In this document: positions 36,954 to 44,779 of the stretch, in pieces | Layout of the letters: each line of letters begins with the position of its first letter | How positions within the stretch are numbered: the first letter of the stretch is position 1 | Assembly: GCA_963830485.1 (NCBI GenBank) | Contig: CAWHNE010000015.1 | Location: forward strand, 62,001-126,000 | Direction of reading: 5' to 3' | Origin: CAIWHR01 sp963830485 | Lineage (GTDB): Bacteria; Pseudomonadota; Gammaproteobacteria; Burkholderiales; Casimicrobiaceae | DNA length: 64,000 nucleotides | Position numbers and translations under genes: made by a program | The notes under the pieces: generated by a model | The model's database searches: none | The model's input: the letters and a program-made list of their open reading frames with translations, nothing else | Told to the model about the DNA's origin: nothing

Positions 36954-38612
36954 TCATCGCTGCTCCTCGACCATCCTCATCGATCCGGTCGGGCACTCGC
37001 GAACGCAGATGCCGCACCCCTTGCAGTAGTCGGTGAGTACGACGTAGCCGTCGCCGTCGCGCTTCACCGCGAGGTCCGGACAATAGTGGACACAGTTGTC
37101 GCAGTGGATGCACGTGCCGCACGAGAAGCAGCGGTCGGCTTCGGCGACCGCCTCGTCGAGCTCGAATCCGAGCTGGACCTCGTCGCCGCTCGCGAGCCGG
37201 CTCGCGGCGTCGCGCCGCCGCTCCGGCGAGCGCGCCCGCGGCGAGTGATAGAACGTGTTGATCGACGCCGGCGCGACGACGGGCTCGGCGACCTCGGGCG
37301 ACGCGCCGGCGCCATCGCCGGCGAGTGCGCGGTCGATCTCCCGTGCCGCCCGCTTGCCCATCCCGATCGCCTCGGTGACGAAGCGCGCGAGGCTCGCAAC
37401 ATCGCCGCCGGCGTAGACGAGCGGAGCGCTCGTGGCCTGCCCGTGGTCGACCTTCACCAGCGCGCCGTCGGTGTCGAGCGCCGCATGCAGCGGCGCGAGG
37501 TCCGGATCCTGTCCGATCGACGTGACGACGGCGTTCGCGGCGAGCGCGAACTCGCTGCCGTGGACCGGGATGACGGTGAAGTCGCCGCGCCGCGCGCCGG
37601 GCTCGAAGCGCACGCGAACGCACGCGAGCGCAAGGCTTCCCTTGCCGGTGTCATCGACCGCTCTCAGCATCGCGCCGTCGACGAGCGTGACGCCTTCCTC
37701 CAGCGCTTCGGCGATCTCGTCGGGCTGCGCCGGCATCTGCGCGCGGCTTTCGAGCGCCATGATCGTCACGGTGTGCCCCGCCCGGCGGGCGCTGCGCGCG
37801 ACGTCGAGCGCGGCGCTGCCGCCGCCGATCACCACAACGCGGCGACCCAGCGCCGGCGGCGCGCCCGCGTTGGCGCGAGCGAGGTAGTCGGCGCCGTCCA
37901 TCACCCAGGATTTCGCATAGTCGAGTCGAGGCAGCCGTTTCTGGCAGCGCGCGCCGATCGCGACGTACACCGCGTCGTACTGGGCGCGCAGCCGCGCGAA
38001 ATCCTCCGGCGTGGCGATCGATTCGTTGCAGCGCACCTCGACGCCCAGCGCCGCGATCCGGTCGATCTCGCCGTCGAGCACGGAGCGCGCCAGACGATAC
38101 GACGGTATCCCGTAACGCATGAGGCCGCCCAACTCGCCGCGCGCCTCGAACAGCGTGACCGCGTAGCCGCGGCGGCGCAGATGGAACGTCGCCGACAGTC
38201 CCGACGGACCGCCGCCGACGACCGCAATCTGCGCGTTGCGCGGTGTGGATGGCGGGGCGAACGCCCAGCCCTCGGCGAGCGCCCGGTCGCCGATGTAGCG
38301 CTCGAGCCGGCAGATCGCGAGCGCGCCATCGAGTCCGGCGCGATTGCACGCGGCCTCGCACGGGTGGTGGCAGATGCGTCCCGCGACCGCCGGAAACGGG
38401 TTGTGACGGGTCAGGATCTCCCACGCGCCGCGAAAGTCGCGCTCGCGCGCGCGGCCGATCCAGTCGGCGATGTCGCCCCCGAGGGGACAGGCGGCGTGAC
38501 ACGGCGATGGGGCGTGGATGTGCTCGGGCAGTGCGGCCCGCCACGTTCCTGTCTTGAAGACTTCCGTCGTGCCCGTCGTCCAGGCAGTCGGAACCGGATC
38601 GTTCGCCGTCAT
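36954..38612 (-). CDS. GltD-like NAD(P)H:acceptor flavoprotein fused to a delta-type ferredoxin
   Basis: The start at 38612 (MTANDPVPTAW) overlaps the gamma gene stop. The 552 residues begin with a GltD-type iron-sulfur region (CHAACPLGGDIADWIGRARE, ICHHPCEAACNRAGLDGALAICRLERYIGD). The FAD (VVGGGPSGLSATFHLRRRGYAVTLFE) and NAD(P) (VVIGGGSAALDVARSARRAG) Rossmann folds follow. The last 60 residues are a two-cluster ferredoxin (CFSCGTCIHCDNCVHYCP and YCKGCGICVRECPTGS), like the PorD/delta subunit. Phenylglyoxylate dehydrogenase has a separate PadH-like flavoprotein and a delta ferredoxin; here both are in one chain. It would carry electrons from the alpha-beta-gamma core to NAD(P). Confidence 0.88.
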   Translation of the reverse strand: MTANDPVPTAWTTGTTEVFKTGTWRAALPEHIHAPSPCHAACPLGGDIADWIGRARERDFRGAWEILTRHNPFPAVAGRICHHPCEAACNRAGLDGALAICRLERYIGDRALAEGWAFAPPSTPRNAQIAVVGGGPSGLSATFHLRRRGYAVTLFEARGELGGLMRYGIPSYRLARSVLDGEIDRIAALGVEVRCNESIATPEDFARLRAQYDAVYVAIGARCQKRLPRLDYAKSWVMDGADYLARANAGAPPALGRRVVVIGGGSAALDVARSARRAGHTVTIMALESRAQMPAQPDEIAEALEEGVTLVDGAMLRAVDDTGKGSLALACVRVRFEPGARRGDFTVIPVHGSEFALAANAVVTSIGQDPDLAPLHAALDTDGALVKVDHGQATSAPLVYAGGDVASLARFVTEAIGMGKRAAREIDRALAGDGAGASPEVAEPVVAPASINTFYHSPRARSPERRRDAASRLASGDEVQLGFELDEAVAEADRCFSCGTCIHCDNCVHYCPDLAVKRDGDGYVVLTDYCKGCGICVRECPTGSMRMVEEQR

Positions 38613-39187
38613 GCCGCTGCAGCCTCTTTCAGCAATTCGTCGACGTGTCGGTAACCCTCTTCGCACGCCGCGACGTTTTCGGCGGTGAGCTTCGGTGCCT
38701 CCTCGGCGAGCGCGCGCGTCAGCACGTCGAGCTGCGGCGCAGCGATCGCTCGAGCGATGGCCCCAAGCAACGCCGAATTGACGATGCGGCCGAGCCCGTG
38801 CCGGCGCGAGATCGCGATGCCGTCGATGGGGATCACGCGCAGCCGGGGCAGCGTCGCGGCGAACGAATGCGCCGTTCGCGATGAGTTGACGACGATCAGC
38901 GTGTCGGGGTGTGCCGCTGCGAGGAGGCGGCCGTCGAGCAGGCTCGCGTCGAAGCAGAGGATCGCATCCGCCTGCTCGATGTCGCAGCGCACGCGGATCG
39001 GGCGCTCGTCGACGCGCAGGAACGAGGTCACCGGCGTGCCGCGGCGCGCACCGCCGTAGCTCGCGAACGATTGCACCTCGCGGCCTTCGGCGAAGAACGC
39101 CGCGGCGAGCAGGTTGCCCGCGGTCTGCGCACCTTGGCCGCCGCGCCCCTGGATGATGATCTGCAGCAAGCGTCTCTCCGTGGACAT
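38609..39187 (-). CDS. 2-oxoacid:acceptor oxidoreductase, gamma subunit
   Basis: The first gene of the four-gene minus-strand operon. The start at 39187 (MSTERRLLQIIIQGRGGQGAQTAG) gives 192 residues with the GRGGQGAQTAGNLLAAAFF motif and ASYGGARRGTPVTSFLRVDERPI, the CoA-contact region of gamma subunits. The family length is normal. Its stop overlaps the flavoprotein start. Together with the next three genes it forms a complete gamma / flavoprotein-delta / alpha / beta set. An FNR-like box lies 43 bases upstream. Confidence 0.9.
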   Translation of the reverse strand: MSTERRLLQIIIQGRGGQGAQTAGNLLAAAFFAEGREVQSFASYGGARRGTPVTSFLRVDERPIRVRCDIEQADAILCFDASLLDGRLLAAAHPDTLIVVNSSRTAHSFAATLPRLRVIPIDGIAISRRHGLGRIVNSALLGAIARAIAAPQLDVLTRALAEEAPKLTAENVAACEEGYRHVDELLKEAAAA

Positions 39188-39229
39188 CGGACCTAGCGCG
39201 TACTGTGGGCGTCCTGAAACCGCAAAACC

Positions 39230-39243
39230 TTGAAGCAGATCAA
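39230..39243. promoter_or_regulatory. FNR/Anr-like box in the gamma-cytochrome intergenic region
   Basis: The sequence ttgaagcagatcaa matches the FNR consensus TTGAT-N4-ATCAA at nine of ten fixed positions. It lies between the divergent gamma-subunit operon and the cytochrome c gene. For the plus strand a -10-like caaata begins at 39264, near the expected place for a class II FNR promoter. It could serve either or both directions. Confidence 0.55.
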
Positions 39244-39322
39244 CAAATGCGGATGCTGCGGTGCAAATACGCGTGCCGTCCCGCCGGGGGCGCACAATGC
39301 GGCACTCGTCGCGGAGACAGCC

Positions 39323-40183
39323 ATGGCCCCCCTGAAGCTGACCGGCGTCGGAATGGTCGTCGCCGCCCTCCTGGCCGCGGCCGGCTTCGCGACGTATGTC
39401 CAGAACTCGAACCGGCGCGTGCTCGAACAGCGCTACCCGGTTGCGAGCGAGCCGATACGGGCTGCGCAGGGAGCCGACGCCATCGCGCGTGGTAAACACC
39501 TCGCGGACGTCACCGGCTGCACCGATTGCCACGGCGCGGATCTGCGCGGGAAGCTGTTCGCGGACGAAGGCTGGCTGCACGGGCGCTACTACGCGTCCAA
39601 TCTCACGCTGAAGGCAACGATCTACAGCGACGAGGATCTCGCGCGCATCGTCCGGCGCGGCGTGCGCCCCGATGGCCGCGGCGTGATCGTGATGCCCTCG
39701 ATGGGCTTCGTCCGGCTGACCGATCCCGAGGTCGCGGACTTGCTCGCCTACCTGCGCTCGGTCCCGGCCGGCGGAGACGAGCAGCCCCACCACTACTTCG
39801 GGCCGCTCGACCAGTGGGACCTGTGGACGGGCCGCGGCCCGAAGGCCGCGATTGCCTATGTCGCCGCCGAGCGCGCGAAGGAGCCGCCGGACGCCGGCCC
39901 CGAGCACGCCCCCGCGCGTCATCTCGCGGGCATCGTCTGCGCGGAATGCCACGGCGGAGACCTGAGGGGCAACGGCTGGGATTCCGGCGCGCCGGATCTC
40001 GGCGTGGCCCGGGCCTACGGGCGCACCGAGTTCACGCGTCTCTTGCGCTCCGGCGTCGGCGCGGACGGCAAGGAGCACGGGCTCATGTCGCAGGTCGCGC
40101 GGGACCGGCTGCATCACCTGACCGACGACGAGATCGCCGCGGTGCACGCGTATCTGCTAGCCCGGGCAAAGCTTCCCTCATGA
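39323..40183 (+). CDS. Diheme c-type cytochrome
   Basis: A periplasmic or membrane-anchored electron carrier of 286 residues. The start at 39323 has ggagac just upstream; an earlier in-frame ATG exists but adds a region with no signal-like sequence. A single N-terminal hydrophobic segment (GVGMVVAALLAAAGFATYV) acts as signal or anchor. Two haem motifs are CTDCH (C66-H70) and CAECH (from C206), each in a cytochrome c domain with a possible Met ligand (VMPSMGF; GLMSQ). It is divergent from the oxidoreductase operon and shares the FNR-like box region. Confidence 0.88.
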   Translation: MAPLKLTGVGMVVAALLAAAGFATYVQNSNRRVLEQRYPVASEPIRAAQGADAIARGKHLADVTGCTDCHGADLRGKLFADEGWLHGRYYASNLTLKATIYSDEDLARIVRRGVRPDGRGVIVMPSMGFVRLTDPEVADLLAYLRSVPAGGDEQPHHYFGPLDQWDLWTGRGPKAAIAYVAAERAKEPPDAGPEHAPARHLAGIVCAECHGGDLRGNGWDSGAPDLGVARAYGRTEFTRLLRSGVGADGKEHGLMSQVARDRLHHLTDDEIAAVHAYLLARAKLPS

Positions 40184-40270
40184 TCACCGTGGCATCGGGA
40201 GACGGCCGGATCGGTTAACATCGTGGGCCCGTCGCCCGCGCTCGCGGGCCGCAGCTTCGGAATTCCCTCC

Positions 40271-41224
40271 ATGAGCGAAAAGAAGTTCGCATCGCAGGCC
40301 GATCTGGTCGAGAAGAAGATCAGCTTCGACAAGCTCTCCGATCACGCGTACGCGTACACGGCGGAGGGCGACCCCAACACCGGTGTCGTCGTCGGCGACG
40401 ATGCGGTGATGGTGATCGACACGCAGGCCACGCCCGTCATGGCGCAGGACGTCATCCGCCGCATCCGCGAGGTGACCGACAAGCCGATCCGGTACGTAAC
40501 GCTGTCGCACTACCATGCCGTGCGCGTGCTCGGCGCCTCGGGATACAAACCGGAGCACGTCATCGCGAGTCGCGACACGTACGACCTCATCGTCGAGCGC
40601 GGCGAGGCCGACATGAAGAGCGAGATCGAGCGCTTCCCGCGACTCTTCCAGGCGGTGGAGTCGGTGCCGGGGCTCACGTGGCCGACGCTCGTGTTCGAAA
40701 GGCGCCTCACGCTCTGGATGGGCAAGCTGCAGGTGGAGATCATGCAGCTCGGCCGAGGTCACACGAAGGGCGACACCGTCGTCTGGCTGCCGCAGGAGCG
40801 GATCCTCTTCTCCGGCGACCTGGTCGAGTACGACGCGACGCCGTACACCGGCGACGCGTACCTCGCCGACTGGCCGGCGACGCTCGACGCGATCGCCGCG
40901 CTCTCGCCGCAGAAGCTCGTTCCGGGTCGTGGCGCGTCGCTGCAGACGCCGGCGGCCGTGAAGGCGGGGCTCGACGGCACGCGCGCGTTCGTCACGCAGA
41001 TGTTCGATGCGGTGAAGCGCGGCGCGCAGCAGGGCAAGGACCTTCGCAGCGTCTATCGCGAAACGTACGAGCTCCTGAAGCCGGCCTTCGGCCACTGGGT
41101 GATCTTCGACCACTGCCTGCCGTTCGACGTCTCGCGCGCGTACGACGAGGCGACGCAGTACAAGGATCCGCGGATCTGGACCGCGCAGCGCGACAAGGCG
41201 ATGTGGGAAGCGCTGGAAGGATAG
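40271..41224 (+). CDS. MBL-fold metallo-hydrolase with an atypical metal motif
   Basis: A 317-residue metallo-beta-lactamase-fold protein. Fold landmarks are VVVGDDAVMVIDTQATP, the metal loop TLSHYHAVRVLGASGY, the later GRGHTKGDTVVWLPQERILFSGDLV, and VPGRG near the C-terminus. The usual H-x-H-x-D-H reads H-Y-H-A-V-R: the first two His are kept but the Asp-His pair is replaced. This makes a normal two-metal hydrolase unlikely, while one metal could still bind. It is followed by a repeat element and then the aromatic hydroxylase genes, so a role in aromatic catabolism is possible but not shown. Confidence 0.83.
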   Translation: MSEKKFASQADLVEKKISFDKLSDHAYAYTAEGDPNTGVVVGDDAVMVIDTQATPVMAQDVIRRIREVTDKPIRYVTLSHYHAVRVLGASGYKPEHVIASRDTYDLIVERGEADMKSEIERFPRLFQAVESVPGLTWPTLVFERRLTLWMGKLQVEIMQLGRGHTKGDTVVWLPQERILFSGDLVEYDATPYTGDAYLADWPATLDAIAALSPQKLVPGRGASLQTPAAVKAGLDGTRAFVTQMFDAVKRGAQQGKDLRSVYRETYELLKPAFGHWVIFDHCLPFDVSRAYDEATQYKDPRIWTAQRDKAMWEALEG

Positions 41225-41235
41225 GAAGGTTGTCG

Positions 41236-41298
41236 CCCCCGCGAAGGCGGGGACCCAGTGTCGTTTCGTCGACGAAAGCAAGCCGCTGGGTTCCCGCC
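41236..41298. repeat. REP-like palindromic element
   Basis: The gap between the MBL gene and the flavin hydroxylase contains ccccgcgaaggcgggg (41236-41251), then ggacccag (41251-41258 region) and, about 30 bases later, the complementary ctgggttcccgcc (41286-41298). The centre holds a second palindrome, ttcgtcgacgaa (41265-41276). This form (GCGAAGGCGGGGACCCAG ... CTGGGTTCCCGCC) resembles dispersed intergenic palindromes common in proteobacteria. I see only one copy in the window. Confidence 0.7.
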
Positions 41299-41344
41299 GG
41301 AGCCTGCCCTCGAGTGGGTAGTCGGGCGGAACGACAGGCAAGCG

Positions 41345-42985
41345 ATGAAGACGTACACGAACCCGGTCTACGCGTACGAGCGCTCGCCCGATCAGGACAG
41401 CCCGCCGCAGCGACGGCCCGTGATCGTCGTCGGCGCCGGGCCGGTCGGGCTTGCAACGGCGATCGACCTCGCGCTGCACGATGTGCCGGTCGTCGTGCTG
41501 GACGACGACAACACGGTGAGCGTGGGCTCGCGCGCCATCTGCTACGCGAAGCGCGCGCTCGAGATCCTCGACCGGCTGGGCTGCGGCGAGCGGATCGTGC
41601 AGAAGGGCGTCGAGTGGAAGGTCGGCCGCACTTTCTTCCGTCACGAACTCGTCTACGCGTTCGACCTCCTGCCCGAGAGCGGTCACCGCCGCCCGGCGTT
41701 CGTCAACCTGCAGCAGTACCACCTCGAGGAGATGCTGGTCGACCGGCTCGCCGAGCTGCCGGCGGCGGAGGTCCGCTGGCAGAACAAGGTCGTCGAGGTC
41801 ACGCCGCGCGAGCACGACGTGCTCCTGCGGGTCGACACGCCGGACGGCGAGTACTGGGTCGCGTGCGAATGGCTGATCGTCTGCGACGGCTCGCGCAGCC
41901 CGGTGCGCACGATGCTCGGGCTCGAAGCGGAAGGTCAGGTCTTCCGCGACCGCTTTCTGATCGTCGACGTGCACATGAAGTCCGAGTTCCCCGCGGAGCG
42001 CTGGTTCTGGTTCGATCCGCCGTTCCATCCGGGTCAGTCGGCACTCCTGCATCGACAGGCCGACGACGTGTGGCGGATCGACTTCCAGCTGGGCTGGGAC
42101 GCCGATCCGGAGGCCGAGCGCAGGCCCGAACGGATCCTGCCCCGGCTGCGCGCGATGCTGGGCGAGAAGGCGGAATTCGACATCGAGTGGGCGAGCGTCT
42201 ATACGTTTCAGTGCCGGCGGATGCAGCGCTTCCGGCACGGTCGGCTGCTGTTCGCCGGCGATGCCGCGCACGTCGTGTCGCCTTTCGGCGCCCGCGGCGC
42301 CAACAGCGGGTTCCAGGACGCCGACAACCTCGTCTGGAAGCTGCGGCTCGTGCGCGACGGCCTGGCGCCCGAGCGGCTGCTCGACACCTACGACGACGAG
42401 CGCGTGGCGGCGGCCGACGAGAACATCCGGAACTCGACCCGCGCGACCGACTTCATCACGCCGAAGAGTCCGGTGTCGCGCACGTTCCGCGACGCGGTGC
42501 TGGCCCTCGCGAAACACCACGCGTTCGCGCGCAAGCTCGTGAACAGCGGGCGGCTCTCGGTGCCGTACGTGTATGCCGATTCGCCGCTCAATACGCCGGA
42601 CCGCGCGGGCGAGCGCTTCGCCGGGGCGATGGTTCCCGGCACGCCCGCGGCCGACGCGCCGGTCACCGGTCCCGGCTCGCCGTGGCTGCTCGATTATCTG
42701 CACAACGGCTTCACGCTCCTGACGTTCGGCGATGCCGTGCCGACGGAGGTCGCGCACGCGCTCGCCCGCGACCCGATCCCGTGCCGCGTCGTGCAGGTGG
42801 GCGGCCGGCTCGCCGACGGCCGGGTCGCCGTGCGCGACAAGGGCGGGCTCCTCGGCGACCGCTACGACGGCAGGCCCGGGACGTGCTACCTTCTGCGGCC
42901 CGACCAGCACGTCTGCGCGCGCTGGCGCAGCTTCGACGCCGACCACGTGCGCGCCGCGATCCGCCGCGCGACGTGCAACGACTGA
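41345..42985 (+). CDS. FAD-dependent aromatic hydroxylase (MhpA/PHBH-like)
   Basis: A flavoprotein monooxygenase of the class that hydroxylates phenolic acids with NAD(P)H and oxygen. The ATG at 41345 gives 546 residues; the open frame upstream runs through the repeat element and is not used. The FAD-binding GAGPVGLATAIDLALHDVPVVVLDDD is at about residues 30-55, the DG motif at CEWLIVCDGSRSPVR, and the GD motif at LLFAGDAAHVVSPFGARGANSGFQDADNLVWKL. A thioredoxin-like C-terminal domain of about 130 residues follows, as in MhpA. The next genes encode DUF2783 and homogentisate dioxygenase, so a ring hydroxylation giving homogentisate or a related hydroquinone acid is likely. Confidence 0.87.
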   Translation: MKTYTNPVYAYERSPDQDSPPQRRPVIVVGAGPVGLATAIDLALHDVPVVVLDDDNTVSVGSRAICYAKRALEILDRLGCGERIVQKGVEWKVGRTFFRHELVYAFDLLPESGHRRPAFVNLQQYHLEEMLVDRLAELPAAEVRWQNKVVEVTPREHDVLLRVDTPDGEYWVACEWLIVCDGSRSPVRTMLGLEAEGQVFRDRFLIVDVHMKSEFPAERWFWFDPPFHPGQSALLHRQADDVWRIDFQLGWDADPEAERRPERILPRLRAMLGEKAEFDIEWASVYTFQCRRMQRFRHGRLLFAGDAAHVVSPFGARGANSGFQDADNLVWKLRLVRDGLAPERLLDTYDDERVAAADENIRNSTRATDFITPKSPVSRTFRDAVLALAKHHAFARKLVNSGRLSVPYVYADSPLNTPDRAGERFAGAMVPGTPAADAPVTGPGSPWLLDYLHNGFTLLTFGDAVPTEVAHALARDPIPCRVVQVGGRLADGRVAVRDKGGLLGDRYDGRPGTCYLLRPDQHVCARWRSFDADHVRAAIRRATCND

Positions 42986-42997
42986 GGCAGAGTCCCC

Positions 42998-43213
42998 ATG
43001 GCAACGCTCACTACCGCGCCGAACCTGTCGGCGCCCGACGACTTCTACCAGGACCTGATCGCGCTGCACCGCGACCTCTCGGATGGCGAGAGCGCGCTCG
43101 TCAACGCGAAATTGATCCTGCTGCTCGCGAATCACATCGGCGATGCCGAGGTGCTCGCCGCGGCGATGGCTGCCGCGCGCGAGGACGTCGTGCCGCCGGG
43201 AGGCCTCCAATGA
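42998..43213 (+). CDS. DUF2783 small protein
   Basis: A 71-residue protein, all helical in appearance (PDDFYQDLIALHRDLSDGESALVNAKLILLLANHIGD, then EVLAAAMAAAREDV), matching DUF2783. The family has no known activity but often sits between an MhpA-like hydroxylase and homogentisate dioxygenase, as here. Its stop overlaps the dioxygenase start (ATGA). An assembly or accessory role for one of these two enzymes is a guess. Confidence 0.8.
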   Translation: MATLTTAPNLSAPDDFYQDLIALHRDLSDGESALVNAKLILLLANHIGDAEVLAAAMAAAREDVVPPGGLQ

Positions 43214-44340
43214 AGCACTACATCCGCTTCCCGCGCGCCGACGGCACGCACAGCCGGCAGGCGCATGCGGATCTGCCGCAGGGCACGTTCGAACGCGAGA
43301 TGGGCAAGGAAGGCTTCTTCGGCCCGGCCGCGCATTTCCATCACCGCCATCCGCCGACCGGCTGGACGCGCTTCACGGGCTCGCTCAATCCGCACGCGTA
43401 CGACCTGAACAAGCTGCCGGCTGCGGGCGGTTCGCCGTGGGAGGCGACGCCGATCATGGGCAACGGCGACGTGAAGCTCCGGCTCTGGAAGACGGGGAAG
43501 GCGATGGACCATCTCGTCCGCAACCAGGACGGCGACGAGTTGCTGTTCGTCCACGACGGCACGGGCGCGTTCTTCTGCGACTGGGGCCGGCTCGACTATC
43601 GCGACGGCGACTACATCGTGATCCCGCGCGGCGGGATGTGGCGCATCGAGCCGTCGGCGCCGACGACGCTGTTGCTGGTCGAGTGCACGGAAGGCACGTA
43701 TTCACTGCCCGAGAAGGGTCTCGTCGGTCCGCACGCGATCTTCGACCCGGCGGTGCTCGACGTGCCGGCGATGGACGCGGCGTTCCGTGCGCAGCAGACG
43801 GAGGCGCCGTGGAAGGTCGTCGTGAAGCGCGCCGGCGCGCTGTCGACGATCGAGTATCCATTCAACCCGCTGGACGCGGTCGGCTGGCACGGCGATCTCT
43901 GCGTCGTGCGGCTGAACGTCCGCGACATCCGGCCGCTGATGAGCCATCGCTACCATCTGCCGCCGTCCGCGCACACGACGTTCGTCGGGCGCAACTTCGT
44001 CGTCTGCACGTTCGTGCCGCGGCCGATCGAGTCCGATCCCGGCGCGCTCAAGGTGCCGTTCTATCACAACAACGACGACTACGATGAAGTGATCTTCTAC
44101 CACCGCGGCGACTTCTTCAGCCGCGACAACATCAAGCCGGGAATGGTCACCTTCCACCCGTGCGGCTTCACGCACGGCCCCCACCCGAAGGCGTTCGCGG
44201 CCGGCGCCGCGCACGCGCGCAAGGAGACCGACGAGTACGCGGTGATGATCGACACGCGCTTTCCGCTGACGGTCGCGCCGCTGCCGGCGGGGGTGGAGAA
44301 TACCGCATACGTCGAATCCTGGAAGAACCGGCCGGCGTAG
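43210..44340 (+). CDS. hmgA: Homogentisate 1,2-dioxygenase family protein
   Basis: A non-haem iron ring-cleavage dioxygenase that opens homogentisate to maleylacetoacetate. The 376 residues follow the family from FGPAAHFHHRHPPTGWTRFTG to the iron site: FYHNNDDYDEVIFYHRGDFF supplies the His/Glu ligands and GFTHGPHPKAF the last His. It is shorter than the 430-445 residues of the animal and Pseudomonas enzymes, lacking much of the N-terminal part, but matches a shorter bacterial branch. No maleylacetoacetate isomerase or fumarylacetoacetase is in the window, so either they lie elsewhere or the substrate differs from homogentisate. Confidence 0.85.
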   Translation: MKHYIRFPRADGTHSRQAHADLPQGTFEREMGKEGFFGPAAHFHHRHPPTGWTRFTGSLNPHAYDLNKLPAAGGSPWEATPIMGNGDVKLRLWKTGKAMDHLVRNQDGDELLFVHDGTGAFFCDWGRLDYRDGDYIVIPRGGMWRIEPSAPTTLLLVECTEGTYSLPEKGLVGPHAIFDPAVLDVPAMDAAFRAQQTEAPWKVVVKRAGALSTIEYPFNPLDAVGWHGDLCVVRLNVRDIRPLMSHRYHLPPSAHTTFVGRNFVVCTFVPRPIESDPGALKVPFYHNNDDYDEVIFYHRGDFFSRDNIKPGMVTFHPCGFTHGPHPKAFAAGAAHARKETDEYAVMIDTRFPLTVAPLPAGVENTAYVESWKNRPA

Positions 44341-44355
44341 AAGAGGGGGATCGTC

Positions 44356-44754
44356 GTGCAGTACGAGGAGCTGATTGCGCGCGCCGCGGAAGTGGCGGTT
44401 CTGTTCCAGGCGTCGGATCATTGCGACGCAGGTCTCGTCGGTGCGGCGGTGCTGGCGCATTCCGGGACCGTGTACACCGGCTGTTCGGTCGATCTCCGGT
44501 GCGGCATCGGCTTCTGCGCCGAGCATTCCGCCGTCGCCGATATGCTGAAGCACCACGAGGCGAGGGTTCGCGCCGTCGTGGCCGTCAACGACGACGGCGC
44601 CGTCCTGCCGCCGTGCGGCCGGTGCCGCGAGCTGTTCTATCAGATCGATCCTGCCAATCTCGACGCGGACGTCGTCGTCGCCCGAGACGAAACGATCAAG
44701 TTGCGCGACCTGCTGCCGCACCCGTGGCAGCCGCGGCATTGGCCCGAGCCCTGA
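44356..44754 (+). CDS. Cytidine/blasticidin-deaminase-like protein
   Basis: A zinc-dependent deaminase of 132 residues. The GTG start has agggggat just upstream. The catalytic motif is GFCAEHSAVADML (C54-A-E56) and the second zinc motif is PPCGRCREL (C87, C90), as in cytidine deaminases of the short tetrameric type. It lies 15 bases after the homogentisate dioxygenase and before two crotonases. Its substrate could be cytidine or another aminated heterocycle; the catabolic setting leaves this open. Confidence 0.85.
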   Translation: MQYEELIARAAEVAVLFQASDHCDAGLVGAAVLAHSGTVYTGCSVDLRCGIGFCAEHSAVADMLKHHEARVRAVVAVNDDGAVLPPCGRCRELFYQIDPANLDADVVVARDETIKLRDLLPHPWQPRHWPEP

Positions 44755-44779
44755 AAGACGCTTGAAGGACGAACCGATC

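Noticed and set aside
41258..41345. An upstream extension of the hydroxylase frame.
   Set aside because: It runs through the REP-like palindrome and adds no conserved sequence; the ATG at 41345 fits better.
40184..43210. A 1008-residue minus-strand frame opposite the MBL, hydroxylase and DUF2783 genes.
   Set aside because: Low-complexity Arg/His/Asp-rich composition and no domain; the plus-strand genes are clearly real.
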